Source of the DNA: Amoebidium appalachense
Lineage: Eukaryota; Ichthyosporea
Assembly (NCBI GenBank): GCA_963693365.1
Contig: CAVNZM010000008.1
Coordinates: 10,726,001-10,790,000, forward strand
DNA length: 64,000 nucleotides
Direction: 5' to 3'
Below, in pieces: positions 51,651 through 64,000 of this stretch (its first letter is position 1; every line of letters begins with the position of its first letter). The position numbers were made by a program, and so were the translations under genes. The notes beneath the pieces were generated by a model. It saw only the letters and a program-made list of their open reading frames with translations. It had not been told where the DNA came from and did not search any database.

Positions 51651-52668
51651 CTACATCTGCCCCGATGGAACCCCCCACCGTTTTTGTTGGCTAGTGCTTG
51701 CAAACAACTGTGGTTCATCCCCGGGGACCCGACCAGAGAGCCTAACAATATCGGCGTTTGTGTGTATGAGTGCAGCTTGGTGTGTGCATGCAATGCGAGC
51801 CTGTGGACACTGACACCAACCATCTATCACCTTCTTCACCACGTTGTTCTCCTCCTCCAGCTCCAAATGCAGATAGGCGACATAGAAGTCTGTGGGGGGC
51901 GGGTTGGTGCAATGGTAAGATCTCTGCGTGTCAAGCTCAAAGTCGCAGGATCGATCCTGGTTACTTCCGATTTTTTTCTGCCTCGACGGTCCACCGGTCT
52001 GGCCGCCCCCTAGAAGCCATCACCCCAGACCACGTCAAAGCAGCACCACCAATTTGTTATCACCCGGCCGTAAGACATGACGTCATGAACAGCACCGGCC
52101 CTCTGACGTCGACGGCGCGCCGCTTAGGCATCCCGGCCCAACGTTCAAGTGGGAGACCAATCCGAGTCACCGGCCACGGTTCGGGTCAGCGTCCTGGGCA
52201 TGGGGTCTTCCCTTTCAAGTCTTTATGTTTGTGTATGTGTCCCGGGTCGCTCCCGGCTGGTGTTGTTAAAGTGAGCTGTGCTCATTCCCCACTAGCGTTG
52301 CTGCGGCTAGAACCGTGGGATAAGGCGTAACTAAAAATAGTGCCAGTTGGGGTCAATTAGAATCCTGACTTATGAGTGTGCTATACAGTACGATCTGTGT
52401 CTAGGCGGAAGACGGTAAGCTCCCCTGAGGCAGTGCCTCGCCGGGAGTGAAACGGGATAAAATAAAAAATAAAAAAGGCATAGAAGTCTGTGGCCATGGA
52501 ACGGGGCACTAAGCCTCGCAGAAGTACCTTGCGGCTGTCCTTGCAGTAGGAGACCGCCAGGTACTCACTGCACGACATTGCCCGCCGCCAACCGCGAACA
52601 AAATTCTTGAGGGGGAAGTGCTGCATGATTACTAGTACCTGCACATGTGTATATAGGTGTCCGCGCAA
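51651..52668 (-). pseudogene. SWIM zinc-finger protein gene split by a SINE
   Basis: Two minus-strand pieces, ~52494-52668 and 51651-51880 (plus one copy of the duplicated target site), are in the same frame once the SINE and one target copy are ignored. The first piece ends near GLVPRSMATDFY. The second carries CQCPQARIACTH, the CxCx(n)CxH signature of a SWIM zinc finger, and ends QQKRWGVPSGQM and a stop. In eukaryotic mobile elements SWIM domains with this context often precede a YqaJ nuclease or occur in Zisupton-type transposases; none of those catalytic parts is seen here. The insertion puts a stop in the frame soon after entry, so the gene is broken. Confidence 0.7.
51896..52478 (+). 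mobile_element. tRNA-derived SINE with 15-bp target-site duplication
   Basis: The head at 51896-51972 is tRNA-like: A box TGGTGCAATGG (51905-51915) fits TRGYNNANNNG, and a B-box-like GGATCGATCCT lies at ~51948. A ~500-bp tRNA-unrelated body follows, ending in the A-rich tail AAAATAAAAAATAAAAAA. Identical CATAGAAGTCTGTGG copies flank it at 51881-51895 and 52479-52493. Insertion is by target-primed reverse transcription using LINE machinery supplied in trans. The perfect target duplication suggests a young insertion. Confidence 0.88.
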
Positions 52669-53293
52669 GCACGTGCAGTGTAGTGTGGATATTCACAGTG
52701 TGTGTAGGGAGAAAGCGCGGGAAAGGGGGACGAAGAGGGGGGGGGGGGGGGGGGGGGGGGGCATGTCAGTCTTTATGTATTCCCAATACCCCCTCCCCCT
52801 TCTCCCCACCCCCCTCCAACTCCCATTCACCTCCCCTTTACCCCCCTTCCCCTCTCCTTCCTCCCTTCCCCGGGTCCATAGTCCTCCATCCCTCGGCCTT
52901 CATCTCTTCTGTACCCCTTTTCCCCTTTACCTAAGAATCCCAGCCCCCTCTCCTTCCGAACTGCACTGACATATCTATCTCCTTGTCCCCCCTCCCCCCC
53001 CCCCCCCCCCCCCCCCGAAAAACCATCACTCTTATCTACACCCCCCCCCCCCCTCCACTCCCCCCTTCATTTTCTTTTCTACCTCTCTCCCCTTCGAGCT
53101 TCTTTCCCACACACCTTCCTACCTTCACTCTCCCATCTTTATCCCCCCCCCCCCCCCCTCCCCTCCCCCTCCCCTCCTTTTCGAGCTTCACTCCCTTAAC
53201 TACTCCCCTTCTCCCCCCCAACCTTCCACCGGGGCTTCCCCCCCCCCCCCCCCCTCCCCCCCCCCCCCCCCCCCCCCCCCCCCGGCTTCAAGT

Positions 53294-54662
53294 TTAGCCA
53301 TCATATCTATGTGTGGAACCATACCCTCCCTCATCTGGAACGACGGGTAGCTCTGCCAGAAGCTTGTCCTGCCCATAGACCCACACCCGGTTGTTATATA
53401 TATCAGGCCGCCCACTCTCTCCCGTGCCACTGAGCGGTAGAAATTCAAGAGTGTGCGGAACAATATGGCCGGTCAGATAGCAGTCCAAAAGGTTGGCATC
53501 GATTGGTGTGCCCAACACCTCTGGGCGAGGCTCTGTTGGTGTCCAGCAAACGTGCCAGTGCTCAAGCGTAACAGGATTCAGCACTATGTGGGAGCGGAAG
53601 GCTACGAGCGCCCGTTCAAATGCCGTGAACACACTCACAGTATCAAGCTCGTGTGCGTGCATTTTGGGGGCAAGGCGAAGTGACGAGTTCTCAAGAACGT
53701 CTTGCACACACTCCAGCCATGCGTCTAACGAGTGCGTGTCCCCTTTTTGTTTCACTTTCCTCACAAAGTCGTATGCGCCAACCTCAACCACACCCACTAG
53801 TTTCAAATAATCACAACCACCAACAATGCCAAAAAGAAGCAAATCGTCCATATTCCAGCCTGAGAAATCATATTGTTTATTTTTGTATGTGTGTACTATA
53901 AAAATGTCGCGAGCGTGATCGACGAGGTAGCATTGAAAACGAGTGAGGGAATCTGTTTTTTGGTCGACCTTGCCCCGCGACAGACCACCGATGAGTATGG
54001 GTGAGGATGTATATGCAAGCAAATCACTGTCGTCCACCGCTATTACGTCAATTATCTTATTCTGCCCCATGAACGCGAGCTGTGCGTCCGCCTCGTAAGG
54101 GGCCACCACCTTCTCTATACCCTCCGCTTGGCATGTTGCCAACGCCACTCGTGCCATAGACCAGACGACAAAGTGGGACTGTTTAAACTGGCTGTCAACC
54201 CGCTCCTGTATTTTCTGACTCTCCTCCGACGAAGTGGCGTTACAAAGGGTGCCCAGAAGTCGTTTCCCTTCATTATACGAGTTTTCGCACGCCTTTAACC
54301 GGTTGCTTTTCTCTGTTTGTTTGGCAGGCATGAGCTGCCCATCAAAGACAAAAACACTGAGGGGTAGCTCCCAGTCCATGTTGCCAGAAGTGTATTTCTT
54401 TTTTGAACTTGTCGGTTATCTTTTCCACTATTGCTTTTGGTAATACTATTGTGTGTGGGCTGTCAGATGTGTGCAATAACATAGCTAGTTCATGGCTTTC
54501 CTTCGACTTTGCAGGTACACTACTAAGGGCCTTGTGAAGAATAGCACTAGCATCAATGCCCACCCGCTTGTCACAGAGTAAACTAGAGAGCTCGGCAAAA
54601 GTGCACCCCTTTTTCTTTTTCTCCGTCAGGCCAACCACTGGTAAAAGATTATCAAACCCCAT
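53294..54662 (-). pseudogene. XPG/FEN1-like nuclease with a frame break
   Basis: N-terminal part 54662 to ~54405: MGFDNLLP... with RVGIDASAILHKAL, the XPG N-domain Asp motif. C-terminal part to 53294 has SVFVFDGQ, then YEADAQLAFM (metal-binding Glu/Asp), VDDSDLLAY, and GGCDYLKLVG followed by a helix-hairpin-like region. All metal-ligand positions of the FEN1/EXO1 family seem present. The two parts are one base out of phase, with the change localising near an A6 run (T6 at 54399-54404). This could be a mutation, a homopolymer sequencing error or programmed slippage. FEN-like enzymes cut 5' flaps; such genes also occur in large DNA viruses and eukaryotic mobile elements. Confidence 0.8.
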
Positions 54663-56548
<1,886 letters not shown>

Positions 56549-56613
56549 TGTACACACACACACAAACACAAGTGCGCGCACACATCACATGTGCTTTGTA
56601 TAATAAGCATATA

Positions 56614-57150
56614 ATGCTATCCTCTTGCAATCTCCCCTTCAGTGGCAAGCATGCACACACAGCCTCCAGGAAACCTGCTGCTCTTAAACTTCTTCCACAC
56701 AGGCCTGGGAGCTCGCGGTGCAACAACGACAGCTATGGGTCCCATGTCGTGGCTACAAGGCGGAAGCCCGCTGCATGTGGCATCTGCGCTTCCCTAGACC
56801 ACAGGGCACCATGGTGCACCGCTAACCAACACCTTGGGACCCGTCTGACTTTGGGCACATGGTTTTATCACGTGAACAGCGTCACATCCAGCGGCATGCA
56901 GACATCTCTGGCTCAGGCGTGGTATGACCTGCTGGGTATGAGGCAACCAAAATGGCGCCACCTGCTCATAACGGAAATTCCACCTTTTCACGATCGTCCG
57001 CATGTGCACGGCAACCTGTTTTTTTGTGTTATTCTACTCGATGATAGATTTCAGGCCGTTTGTGGGCCATATCCGGCGTCGCGTAAGGCAATTAATGATC
57101 TCATCAACGCAAAGTTTGCTAAACCTCGCATAGTACTGCTTGCAGCCTAA
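56614..57150 (+). CDS. Unknown 178-residue open frame
   Basis: The ATG at 56614 opens a frame to the stop at 57148-57150. The second half (GMQTSLAQAWYDLLGMRQPKW... to NDLINAKFAKPRIVLL) has normal protein composition; the first third is less convincing and the true start, or a splice acceptor near 56700, is uncertain. No family recognised. Confidence 0.4.
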   Translation: MLSSCNLPFSGKHAHTASRKPAALKLLPHRPGSSRCNNDSYGSHVVATRRKPAACGICASLDHRAPWCTANQHLGTRLTLGTWFYHVNSVTSSGMQTSLAQAWYDLLGMRQPKWRHLLITEIPPFHDRPHVHGNLFFCVILLDDRFQAVCGPYPASRKAINDLINAKFAKPRIVLLAA

Positions 57151-57513
57151 CATGTCAGACCCAGCGCTGGGGTGTGGTGTAGACAGAGTTTCCTGCCTGG
57201 TTAGACTTTTAGTGTGCATGTTCTTCTAGAATATGTAAGAATGGCTACTACGTTTAAGCCAACCTAACATATTCGTTTAACATAGATGCCCCTGCCCCCC
57301 CCCCCCCCCCCCCCCCCCCCTCCCCCCCCCCTCCCCCCCTCCCCTTTTTCTGGGTGGAGTGGTGGTACATAGGGGGTTTTTCCCTTTTGGATGATGGGCT
57401 TTTTTTGCCTCGAGATGTATCGTAAGTTCTATGAAAGTTCTAATCATAACTATACTGTAATATGCAGCTTATAATGTGTGGTCTCCCTACTTTGTGTCTT
57501 TCAGTGTGTGTGT

Positions 57514-57560
<47 letters not shown>

Positions 57561-57607
57561 AGCAATCCGTTTAGCATGGTGGTGGTGGTGGACCAGGTGG
57601 TGGTGGT

Positions 57608-57640
<33 letters not shown>

Positions 57641-57841
57641 AGCAATCCGTTTAGTATGATTTCTTCTTGATGTGGCAGGCATATGACACGTAGCGCTTGG
57701 CCTGACTGACTGATCAATGCCCCTATATATCTTACCCAATGTAACGGAAACCAAACAAATATTCACTGCATGAACAAGCATAGTTCCCCCACTGCATGTG
57801 GCACTATCATGTGGCTGAGTAAAATAACCATCTCTATGTCA

Positions 57842-58550
57842 GAGCGGACGATCTCACAGGGCTCTTTGATCCCCCCCCCCCCCAAATCCCAACCCCACCA
57901 CCACCACCCCATCCAACCCATAACACCACCCTGATATGCTGCTACCGGTACCCCTGCCTCCCCCCCCCCCCCCCCCCCCCTGGGGCCCCCTTCCCCCCCC
58001 CCAAAAAACACCAGCACTATCACTTCTAGCCCTACCGCCCGTGACACCACCATGAAATGCCACCCCTGTCTCTCTCTGTTCCCCCCTCCCCTACGTAAGT
58101 ACGAATCACGTACCTGACCCACTCACAAGACTGGGGTGCTGCCCCGGGTTAAATTTTACGGATATGTTTGACAATGAGTGTTGTGTTAGCGATTAATATT
58201 GGAACCTCTTAGTACATTGTACATTGGTCTGTATTGGCAGACGGTGGCTCCTTTGCGGCTGAAGCGTCCTGCGCGCGTGAATTTCAAACGGCTTAGAAGC
58301 ATAAAATATGGAATAAAATCTCCACACACATACCCATGGCTCCACCAGAACGTGGCTCAGTAACATGTACATCTCATGTACGGACTATCTCACGGGCCTC
58401 TTTGATCCCCCCCCCCCCCCCCCTCCCCCCCCCCCCCCCCCCCTCTCCCCCCCCCCCCCTTCCCCCCCCCCCCCCCCCCCCAGAATCCCCTTCCCCAAAA
58501 CACCATCACTATCACTTCTACCCCTACCACTCCGAAACAGCACCATGAAA

Positions 58551-58583
<33 letters not shown>

Positions 58584-58735
58584 AAAACACGGTGAATATG
58601 TTAGACCATTAGTGGTGTATTAGCGACTAATAATGGAACCTCTTACAGTGGTACATTGTACATTAGTGTGTTTAAGGAGACGGTGGCTCCTTTGAGGCTG
58701 TAAGTGTCCTGCGCGCGATGATTTCAACTCAGGAG
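57842..58735 (+). repeat. Diverged tandem duplication of ~450 bp
   Basis: Two blocks share the same order: CGGACKATCTCACRGG, TCTTTGATCCCCC, a C-run, CACYATCACTTCTA, CACCATGAAATGCC, then GGAACCTCTTA, GTACATTGTACATT, GACGGTGGCTCCTTTG and GTCCTGCGCGCG. The first is 57842-58291, the second 58378-58735. Confidence 0.8.
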
Positions 58736-58750
58736 GAAGCGTGAGGCGGG

Positions 58751-58788
<38 letters not shown>

Positions 58789-59157
58789 TCGTGAGGCGGG
58801 GGCCCCGGGGGCCAGGGAGGGGGGGGGGGCCGGGGGGAGAGGGGAGAGGGAGGTAACAACCACACAACCCAACATCAATAACTGTCCCGTTATGTTTTGG
58901 CGCCGGCGACAGCCGGCGCACAGACCTACTTGTACACTCTACTTAGAAGACCAAAGGCATCCCACTTTTGCCAGAATATACAACAATAGTGCACGAGTTG
59001 GCATATGTATTTCGCACGCACGTGCAAAGCACGATTCTTCATTAGTTGCGCATCTTTGGTTTACACAGGTTGCACGAGCACATAGCATACATAGTTAGGT
59101 ACGAATAACATAAGGGGAAGGGTGTGTGGGTGCCTCAACCCCTCTCCCCCGCCCTCC

Positions 59158-59208
<51 letters not shown>

Positions 59209-59221
59209 GGAGAGGGCCCAG

Positions 59222-59411
59222 GGTAGGTTGCGCACTGCTGATGCCCGATGATTTAATGAAGAAGCATGCACATCTCACCAGTGTCCCCTTCCTCCCCCTC
59301 CCCCCACTCCCCCCCCCCTCCTCCGTCCCCCTCCACCTACGGGGGTTGTGGGAGGGTGCGCACTGAGATGCCAAGTCGGGATCCAGAGCAGAAGCGTGCG
59401 AGGCTCCCGGA

Positions 59412-59459
<48 letters not shown>

Positions 59460-59560
59460 CTCCTCCTCCTCCTCCCCCCACCCCCACCCCCCGGGTGGGA
59501 GGTTGCACACTGAGATCCCATGAACCGATGGGAAGAGGCATGCGCATCACTCGGTCCCCC
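59222..59560 (+). repeat. Three diverged ~60-bp units separated by C-runs
   Basis: Units near 59222, 59350 and 59493 share TTGCGCACTGAGATSCC ... GAAGMRGCATGCGCATC. Each is followed by a long C-run. Confidence 0.65.
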
Positions 59561-59699
59561 CCCCCTCCCCCCCCCCCCCCCCCCCCCCCAACCACCACCA
59601 CCAACATCACCACCACCAAGCATTCATGGACACACACGTCACACACACACATTGACAAAGCCCAGATTGAGAAGCGAAGGGGGATGTTGGAGTTAGGTA

Positions 59700-61841
59700 G
59701 GTAAAAGAAAGTACAATGCAGTGCCTGTAATGCATAGGAACCACCAACCTCATGATAACATCACATTCGATGATTTGATGATGGCCATGGCAAACGACTC
59801 GTAAAAAATTAGTAACACAGCTGTCCGAAGGCTCAGTGGTGCGCCTTATGATGCACCAGGTCTATACAGCTGTCTAAACAACCATGATTTTCGATCGCTT
59901 ACCCCGATCGCTATTGGAATGCTACGCGGGTGGGAAAGGTGTCTATCGATAGAGCTCGACAAGATAAAGATATTCCCCGGTCAAAATTTGATATCGTTTT
60001 TCTTTCCTGATAAAAATGTAAAAAATACTTACTAGTTGACGAAAATTATTGGCAAATCTTTGGAAAATCAATAACAATCCATAGGGGTATAGTACCGCAA
60101 TGAAAACCTCGGGCGACTCAGCTCAAATAGATCTTGTGATCGTCCGGATAAGATTTTTGAAAAAAAAATTATTTCTCAAAAAAATTTGTCACGCACCAAG
60201 GCTCGAACGAATTCTTGGCGAACCCGACTGATCTTTATGCAAAAAAGAGTGAAAAAATAACCATGGTAAGTTTTGTTTTGAGTTAGCTACAGTTCCTTGC
60301 GTAACTTGGGGCGTGGATCAAATTGCCGGTCTCCGCTTGAAAAAATCTTTCTTCTAATCAAAGTTATTGGCCGAAAACCTGTACAGGTCTATAGTCCCGG
60401 TGCATCATACTCCAATCGATAACATCAAACAGGCGATAAAATGACGTCGTTCTGCGCATGTTTCAGACGCACAGCGACCCTCAAACAACTCAAAATGAGA
60501 TCCGCATGGGTGTGTTGTGTTGATGGTTTCCCCTCTTTAGTTGTCTGGTCGGAGTGTCTCGAATAGATCACCTGTCTCTGTGATAGCTCGGTCTTGTATT
60601 TGCTGTCTGTGTAAGTGGATTTACAAGCAATTGCTGGTAAAGGCAAGGATTTCTTCTGATTGCTTGTGTTTCGAGTTCACTGGGGTTCAATGTTTCGCTG
60701 TAAAAACACGCGAATACAGTGGAAGATCCTATATGGCTTGCCATATTTCAGTTCAATTTGTGGTTATCCGTAAGCGTCCACTTAGCAGCCCGGGTTTCCG
60801 TTGAGCAGATCTAAACGTCAAGCAATAGAGAACAGAGTCCGCACCGACCGAAACGGCCGGCCTACCCTGACAAATGCAGCTTCACAAATGGGGTTTCTTG
60901 TTAGGTGGGTGATGTTTTACTGGCAGTCACAAGTTGAACCATCTTTTGCACCGAATCAAAGGGCGGGAACATCCACCTGCATCATTGTGCTCTAAATAAA
61001 TGTAGGGATTGGAGGGGTGTACGCGCAAGTTAGCGAGGTAGAACCCGTGATGAGAGGAAGAAGCAGGAAAATAGTGGAGTGGGTGGGAGGAGAACGGGAG
61101 CGACTATGCGAAATTGTGTTGGTTGTTGGTATAGCATGAAATAGGGGGAATACAGTTACTTGTGAGGCAGCAGAAACCCGAAGCTGTCTCTCAAAACGTA
61201 GCGATAAAAACTCGAGATTGCTTCATGGATGAGAGTTGTGGAATTAGCACGCACAGCATGTCTGCGCTGATCCGTCATGGCTGTACACTCTAATCGGGTC
61301 AAGCGGGTCGATGCCGTCATGGCTGTACACTCTAATCGGGTCAAGCGGGTCGATGTGTAAGGGTGCACCTCCTCTGACCTGGCCTGTCCATAACCAAAAC
61401 ATCCCGTTATATGACTACACACCGGCCATTATTTTAATCCAAGGGCCTTCCTTGTTCGAAATCCGAGCACCAGTACATGGGGGTAGGTTAGTGAAAGGAG
61501 TACTTCTGATGACGGGGGATGGGTGAGATGGGAGTGGGGAGAGGGTAAAGCCGGCGAGTATGGAGGGTTAATAAGGGGCGGAGGGGGGGGGGGGGGGGGG
61601 GGGGGGAGGAGAAATGTTGGAGGGGGTACTAATTCTATACCAAGAATGTTTGTCTGCGCTCTCTGAAACACCTGCCTAGAAGTCCTCAGCAAATTTACAA
61701 CACAATTTTCTCATTTCTCGGTACTGTCTTTCCCTCAGAAAACAGCCGTGGTGATCAGAGTAGGCATTCCGGCACGTTTTCCTCGCACATTCACCATTAC
61801 TGTGACAACCTAGAGTTTCATGTTGCACTCCCCATGCACAG
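59700..61841. other. Mostly unique stretch without supported genes
   Basis: AT-rich near 60.0-60.4 kb. A direct repeat (GTCATGGCTGTACACTCTAA and the following ~20 bp, with GGGTCAAGCGGGTCGATG) occurs twice at 61275-61355. A segment near 61390-61480 (ending ATGGGG|GTAGGT) might be an exon but has no clear acceptor. Confidence 0.45.
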
Positions 61842-61990
61842 GTGTGCTTTGTGGCAGCCAGGTGTCAGCCCAGGGCTGGGGTGCCCGTCTAGTAGTGCTC
61901 ACGCAGAGGAATGACAGCTACCCGTTTGGCTGTGCACAGGCTGCCTTTGGGGGCCCCCTTTCAGACAAGGGCTACGCTGCCGCATTTCTG
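61842..61990 (+). CDS. Possible exon with PA-domain second half
   Basis: After ATGCACAG| the frame reads SAQGWGARLVVLTQRND, like the Aq.~GA.avvv core of protease-associated (PA) domains, and runs to AAAFL before a C-run (phases 1 and 0). The donor CTG|GTTCCC is weak. Confidence 0.4.
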
Positions 61991-61995
61991 GTTCC

Positions 61996-62055
<60 letters not shown>

Positions 62056-62369
62056 GTGTGCCTTTAAAAAGTGTATCAAATGTCGACCCCCCCTTCTCCC
62101 CCCCCCCCCCCCCCCCCCCTTCTCGGCCACACCGGCACCACCACCACCACGCACTCACACGCCTCCCACATCCTTCCCTAGTTCTTGCTGTCATGCGCGA
62201 CTCACCCAATACCACACACCTAAATTATTCGTTACCCTCCCCCCCCCTACCCCCCCCCCCCCCCCCCCAACTGGGAAATCCTTTACCTTTCTTTCGTCTT
62301 CTATGTCGTGCTTTGCTTTCGTCTTTTCTCTTACCCTTGTACGTAAGTACCCCCCTCCCCCCCCTTATA

Positions 62370-62409
<40 letters not shown>

Positions 62410-62925
62410 CTCCCTCCCCAAAGGGAAAAAAAAAAGGAAAGAAAGAAAAAAAAGAAAAAAGAAGAAAGAAAAGGAAGTCAGCCCTTTTTTTTAAAGTGAT
62501 GGTAGTGGTGGTGTGTGTGTGTGTGTGTGGGAGGGGTGGGCGGGCGGGTGGGTGGGTGGGTTGGGGGGGAGGGGGGAGGGGGGTGGAGGGTCCTTCATAC
62601 TGTATAACACATTTTAACCTCCCCTCCTTCCCCCCCTCCGCCCCCCGTTCCCCCCTCCACCTGGCCCTCCCTCGTGGTTGTGGTTCTGAAAACCATCAAT
62701 AGTGGATTTGCTTTCTCCTACAATCTGCCCTATTCTATTCCCCATCCCCGCCTTACCTCGCTTGCAAACTCTTTCCCTGATTCCTTCTCCCATTCCCTCC
62801 CACACCACCACCACCATCGGCTGCATACCCCCCCCCCCCCCCCCCCCTCCTAGGCCACCACCGCATGTCTATCTGAATGCTACCAAATATGGTCATAGTG
62901 CTGACCCACCTGCCTTATTAGGCAG

Positions 62926-63029
62926 GTAACCCCTACGACGGCTGCTCATCGCTTGAGAATGTGACGGGGAGCATTGTTCTGGTCACACGTGGCAACTGTG
63001 ATTTTGTTACAAAGGCACGCCATGTGCAG
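62926..63029 (+). CDS. Exon with PA-domain first half
   Basis: Between GGCAG| and CAG|GTGTTC (phases 1 and 0) the frame gives NPYDGCSSLENVTGSIVLVT followed by RGNCDFVTKARHVQ. This is the canonical C..l....G.IvLv.RG.C.F..Ka opening of a PA domain. PA domains cap proteases, vacuolar sorting receptors and some ER mannosidases; the gene should continue to the right, beyond the window. The second-half exon at 61842 lies upstream, so at least two PA copies are implied. Confidence 0.6.
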
Positions 63030-63038
63030 GTGTTCACT

Positions 63039-63069
<31 letters not shown>

Positions 63070-63679
63070 TCCCCTTTGCCCCCGCCGGCGGCCTCCTTCC
63101 CTCCTCTTTCCCCTCCCCCCCTTGCAGCCCTTATCCCCGCTCCCCTCTCCTCCCCTATCCGTCTCCGGTACCGACACAAACACACAAGAAAAAAGAAAAA
63201 GGGAATCACCGCAAAGTGGCATGCCTGTAATCGATTTCAATGACCAGGGGGTGAAGGGGGGCTCATACTAAACACACAGTAGATGTATACACCCTAAATG
63301 TGCAAAGGTCTACTCTGAAACTGAATAGCGTTATTACAAATATAATTTGCCAAGCGTTGGTCCAATAGCTATCTACTCTACATGTCACACGAAATCTGTC
63401 GTAAACCTAGCCAAAATTGACGTTCACACAATTATTTAAAATCACACCCAAGCATACACCCTAGACCATGCACGTGTTCACCACCACATTTACACCCCTA
63501 ACAGGTAGATGTGTCGGCCATTACATTTCCATCACTTTACGCAACCCACTGCCTGTCTTGTTCTCACTAATTAGTATCGAACACCCACAACTCGCACCCC
63601 CCTCCCCCCCCCCCCCCCTCCCCCCCCCCCCTCCCCTCCCCCCCTTTCCCCCTCCCTCCCCCTTCTCCACCTTCTCACC

Positions 63680-63780
63680 CAGGATGGGCTCTGCTAATGA
63701 TACACACTGACTGTGTGCCTTGCCGTCTGCATTTGATGTCCGAATGAAAGTGCAGGCACTTCGTCCCCTGTAACACAGTC
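63680..63780 (-). repeat. Dispersed repeat family, copy 4 (diverged, reversed)
   Basis: AGGATGGGCTCTGCT at the left is the reverse complement of the end of copies 1-3. Further left-to-right matches include CTGTGTG and CTTCGTCCC against the start region. Confidence 0.55.
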
Positions 63781-64000
63781 TAACCCCGTCCCCTCCCCCC
63801 CCCCCCCCCCCCCCCCCCCGGCCGCCCAACTTTCCTCCCGGCCCACCTTTTTCCCTTTTCCCCCCACGTCCCCCTTTCCCCCCTTATGTCCCCCTCCCCC
63901 CCCCCCCCCCCCCCCCCAAATTTCCCTCTCCCCCCCCCCCCCCCCCCTAACACGGATTTCCTCCTTCTCTCTCTCTCCCTCCCCCCCCCCCCCCCCCCCC

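Noticed and set aside
51896-51972. Functional tRNA gene
   Set aside because: The arms do not form a complete cloverleaf, and the segment is the head of a 583-bp element with target-site duplication and A-rich tail.

Overview
The window is eukaryotic nuclear DNA in assembly form. It has spliceosomal GT-AG introns, microsatellites, homopolymers and interspersed repeats, plus two blocks that look like mobile or viral insertions. The module types of the large host gene (WSC, PAN/Apple, EGF, von Willebrand D, SdrD-like beta domains) fit a protist or an invertebrate; I cannot name the organism. A run of exactly 500 N (10123-10622) separates the virus-like left end from the host-like rest, so the two sides may not be physically adjacent.

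Left block, 1-10122: compact intronless genes on both strands. They include the C-terminal half of a D5-type SF3 helicase running into the gap, a six-finger TFIIIA-like C2H2 protein, a small tail-anchored membrane protein, a 45-residue arginine/lysine-rich peptide, and three coiled-coil proteins. The coiled-coil genes lie between ~310-bp inverted repeats (810-1126 and 5856-6164). Four genes carry a TATAAAAGC-like box 50-100 bp before the start codon. This fits an integrated DNA virus or virus-like element of a kind I do not recognise.

Middle, 10623-48.4 kb: an AT-rich, repeat-rich stretch, then one very large minus-strand gene. I reconstructed 46 phase-consistent exons from 48387 down to 14685, about 3,110 codons with the 3' end not found. 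From the N-terminus: signal peptide, three WSC domains, an EGF-like exon, nine PAN/Apple domains each separated from the next by a small cysteine module, several lectin-like or carbohydrate-binding-like beta domains, a von Willebrand D domain, EGF repeats, an SdrD-like domain, an EGF and Thr-rich linker region, and an unrecognised C-terminal region. It should be a secreted or cell-surface adhesive or matrix protein. Its introns hold most of the microsatellites, poly-G runs (poly-C on the coding strand) and tandem duplications.

Right side, 48.4-64 kb: a near-perfect 109-bp palindrome, then a second mobile-element-like block on the minus strand (XPG/FEN-like nuclease, SWIM zinc-finger protein, small charged protein). 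The SWIM gene is split by a tRNA-derived SINE with a 15-bp target-site duplication, and the nuclease frame is broken at an A6 run, so this block looks decayed. From 57 kb rightward there are diverged duplications, C-rich runs on the + strand, and + strand exons with protease-associated (PA) domain signatures that probably belong to a gene continuing past the window.
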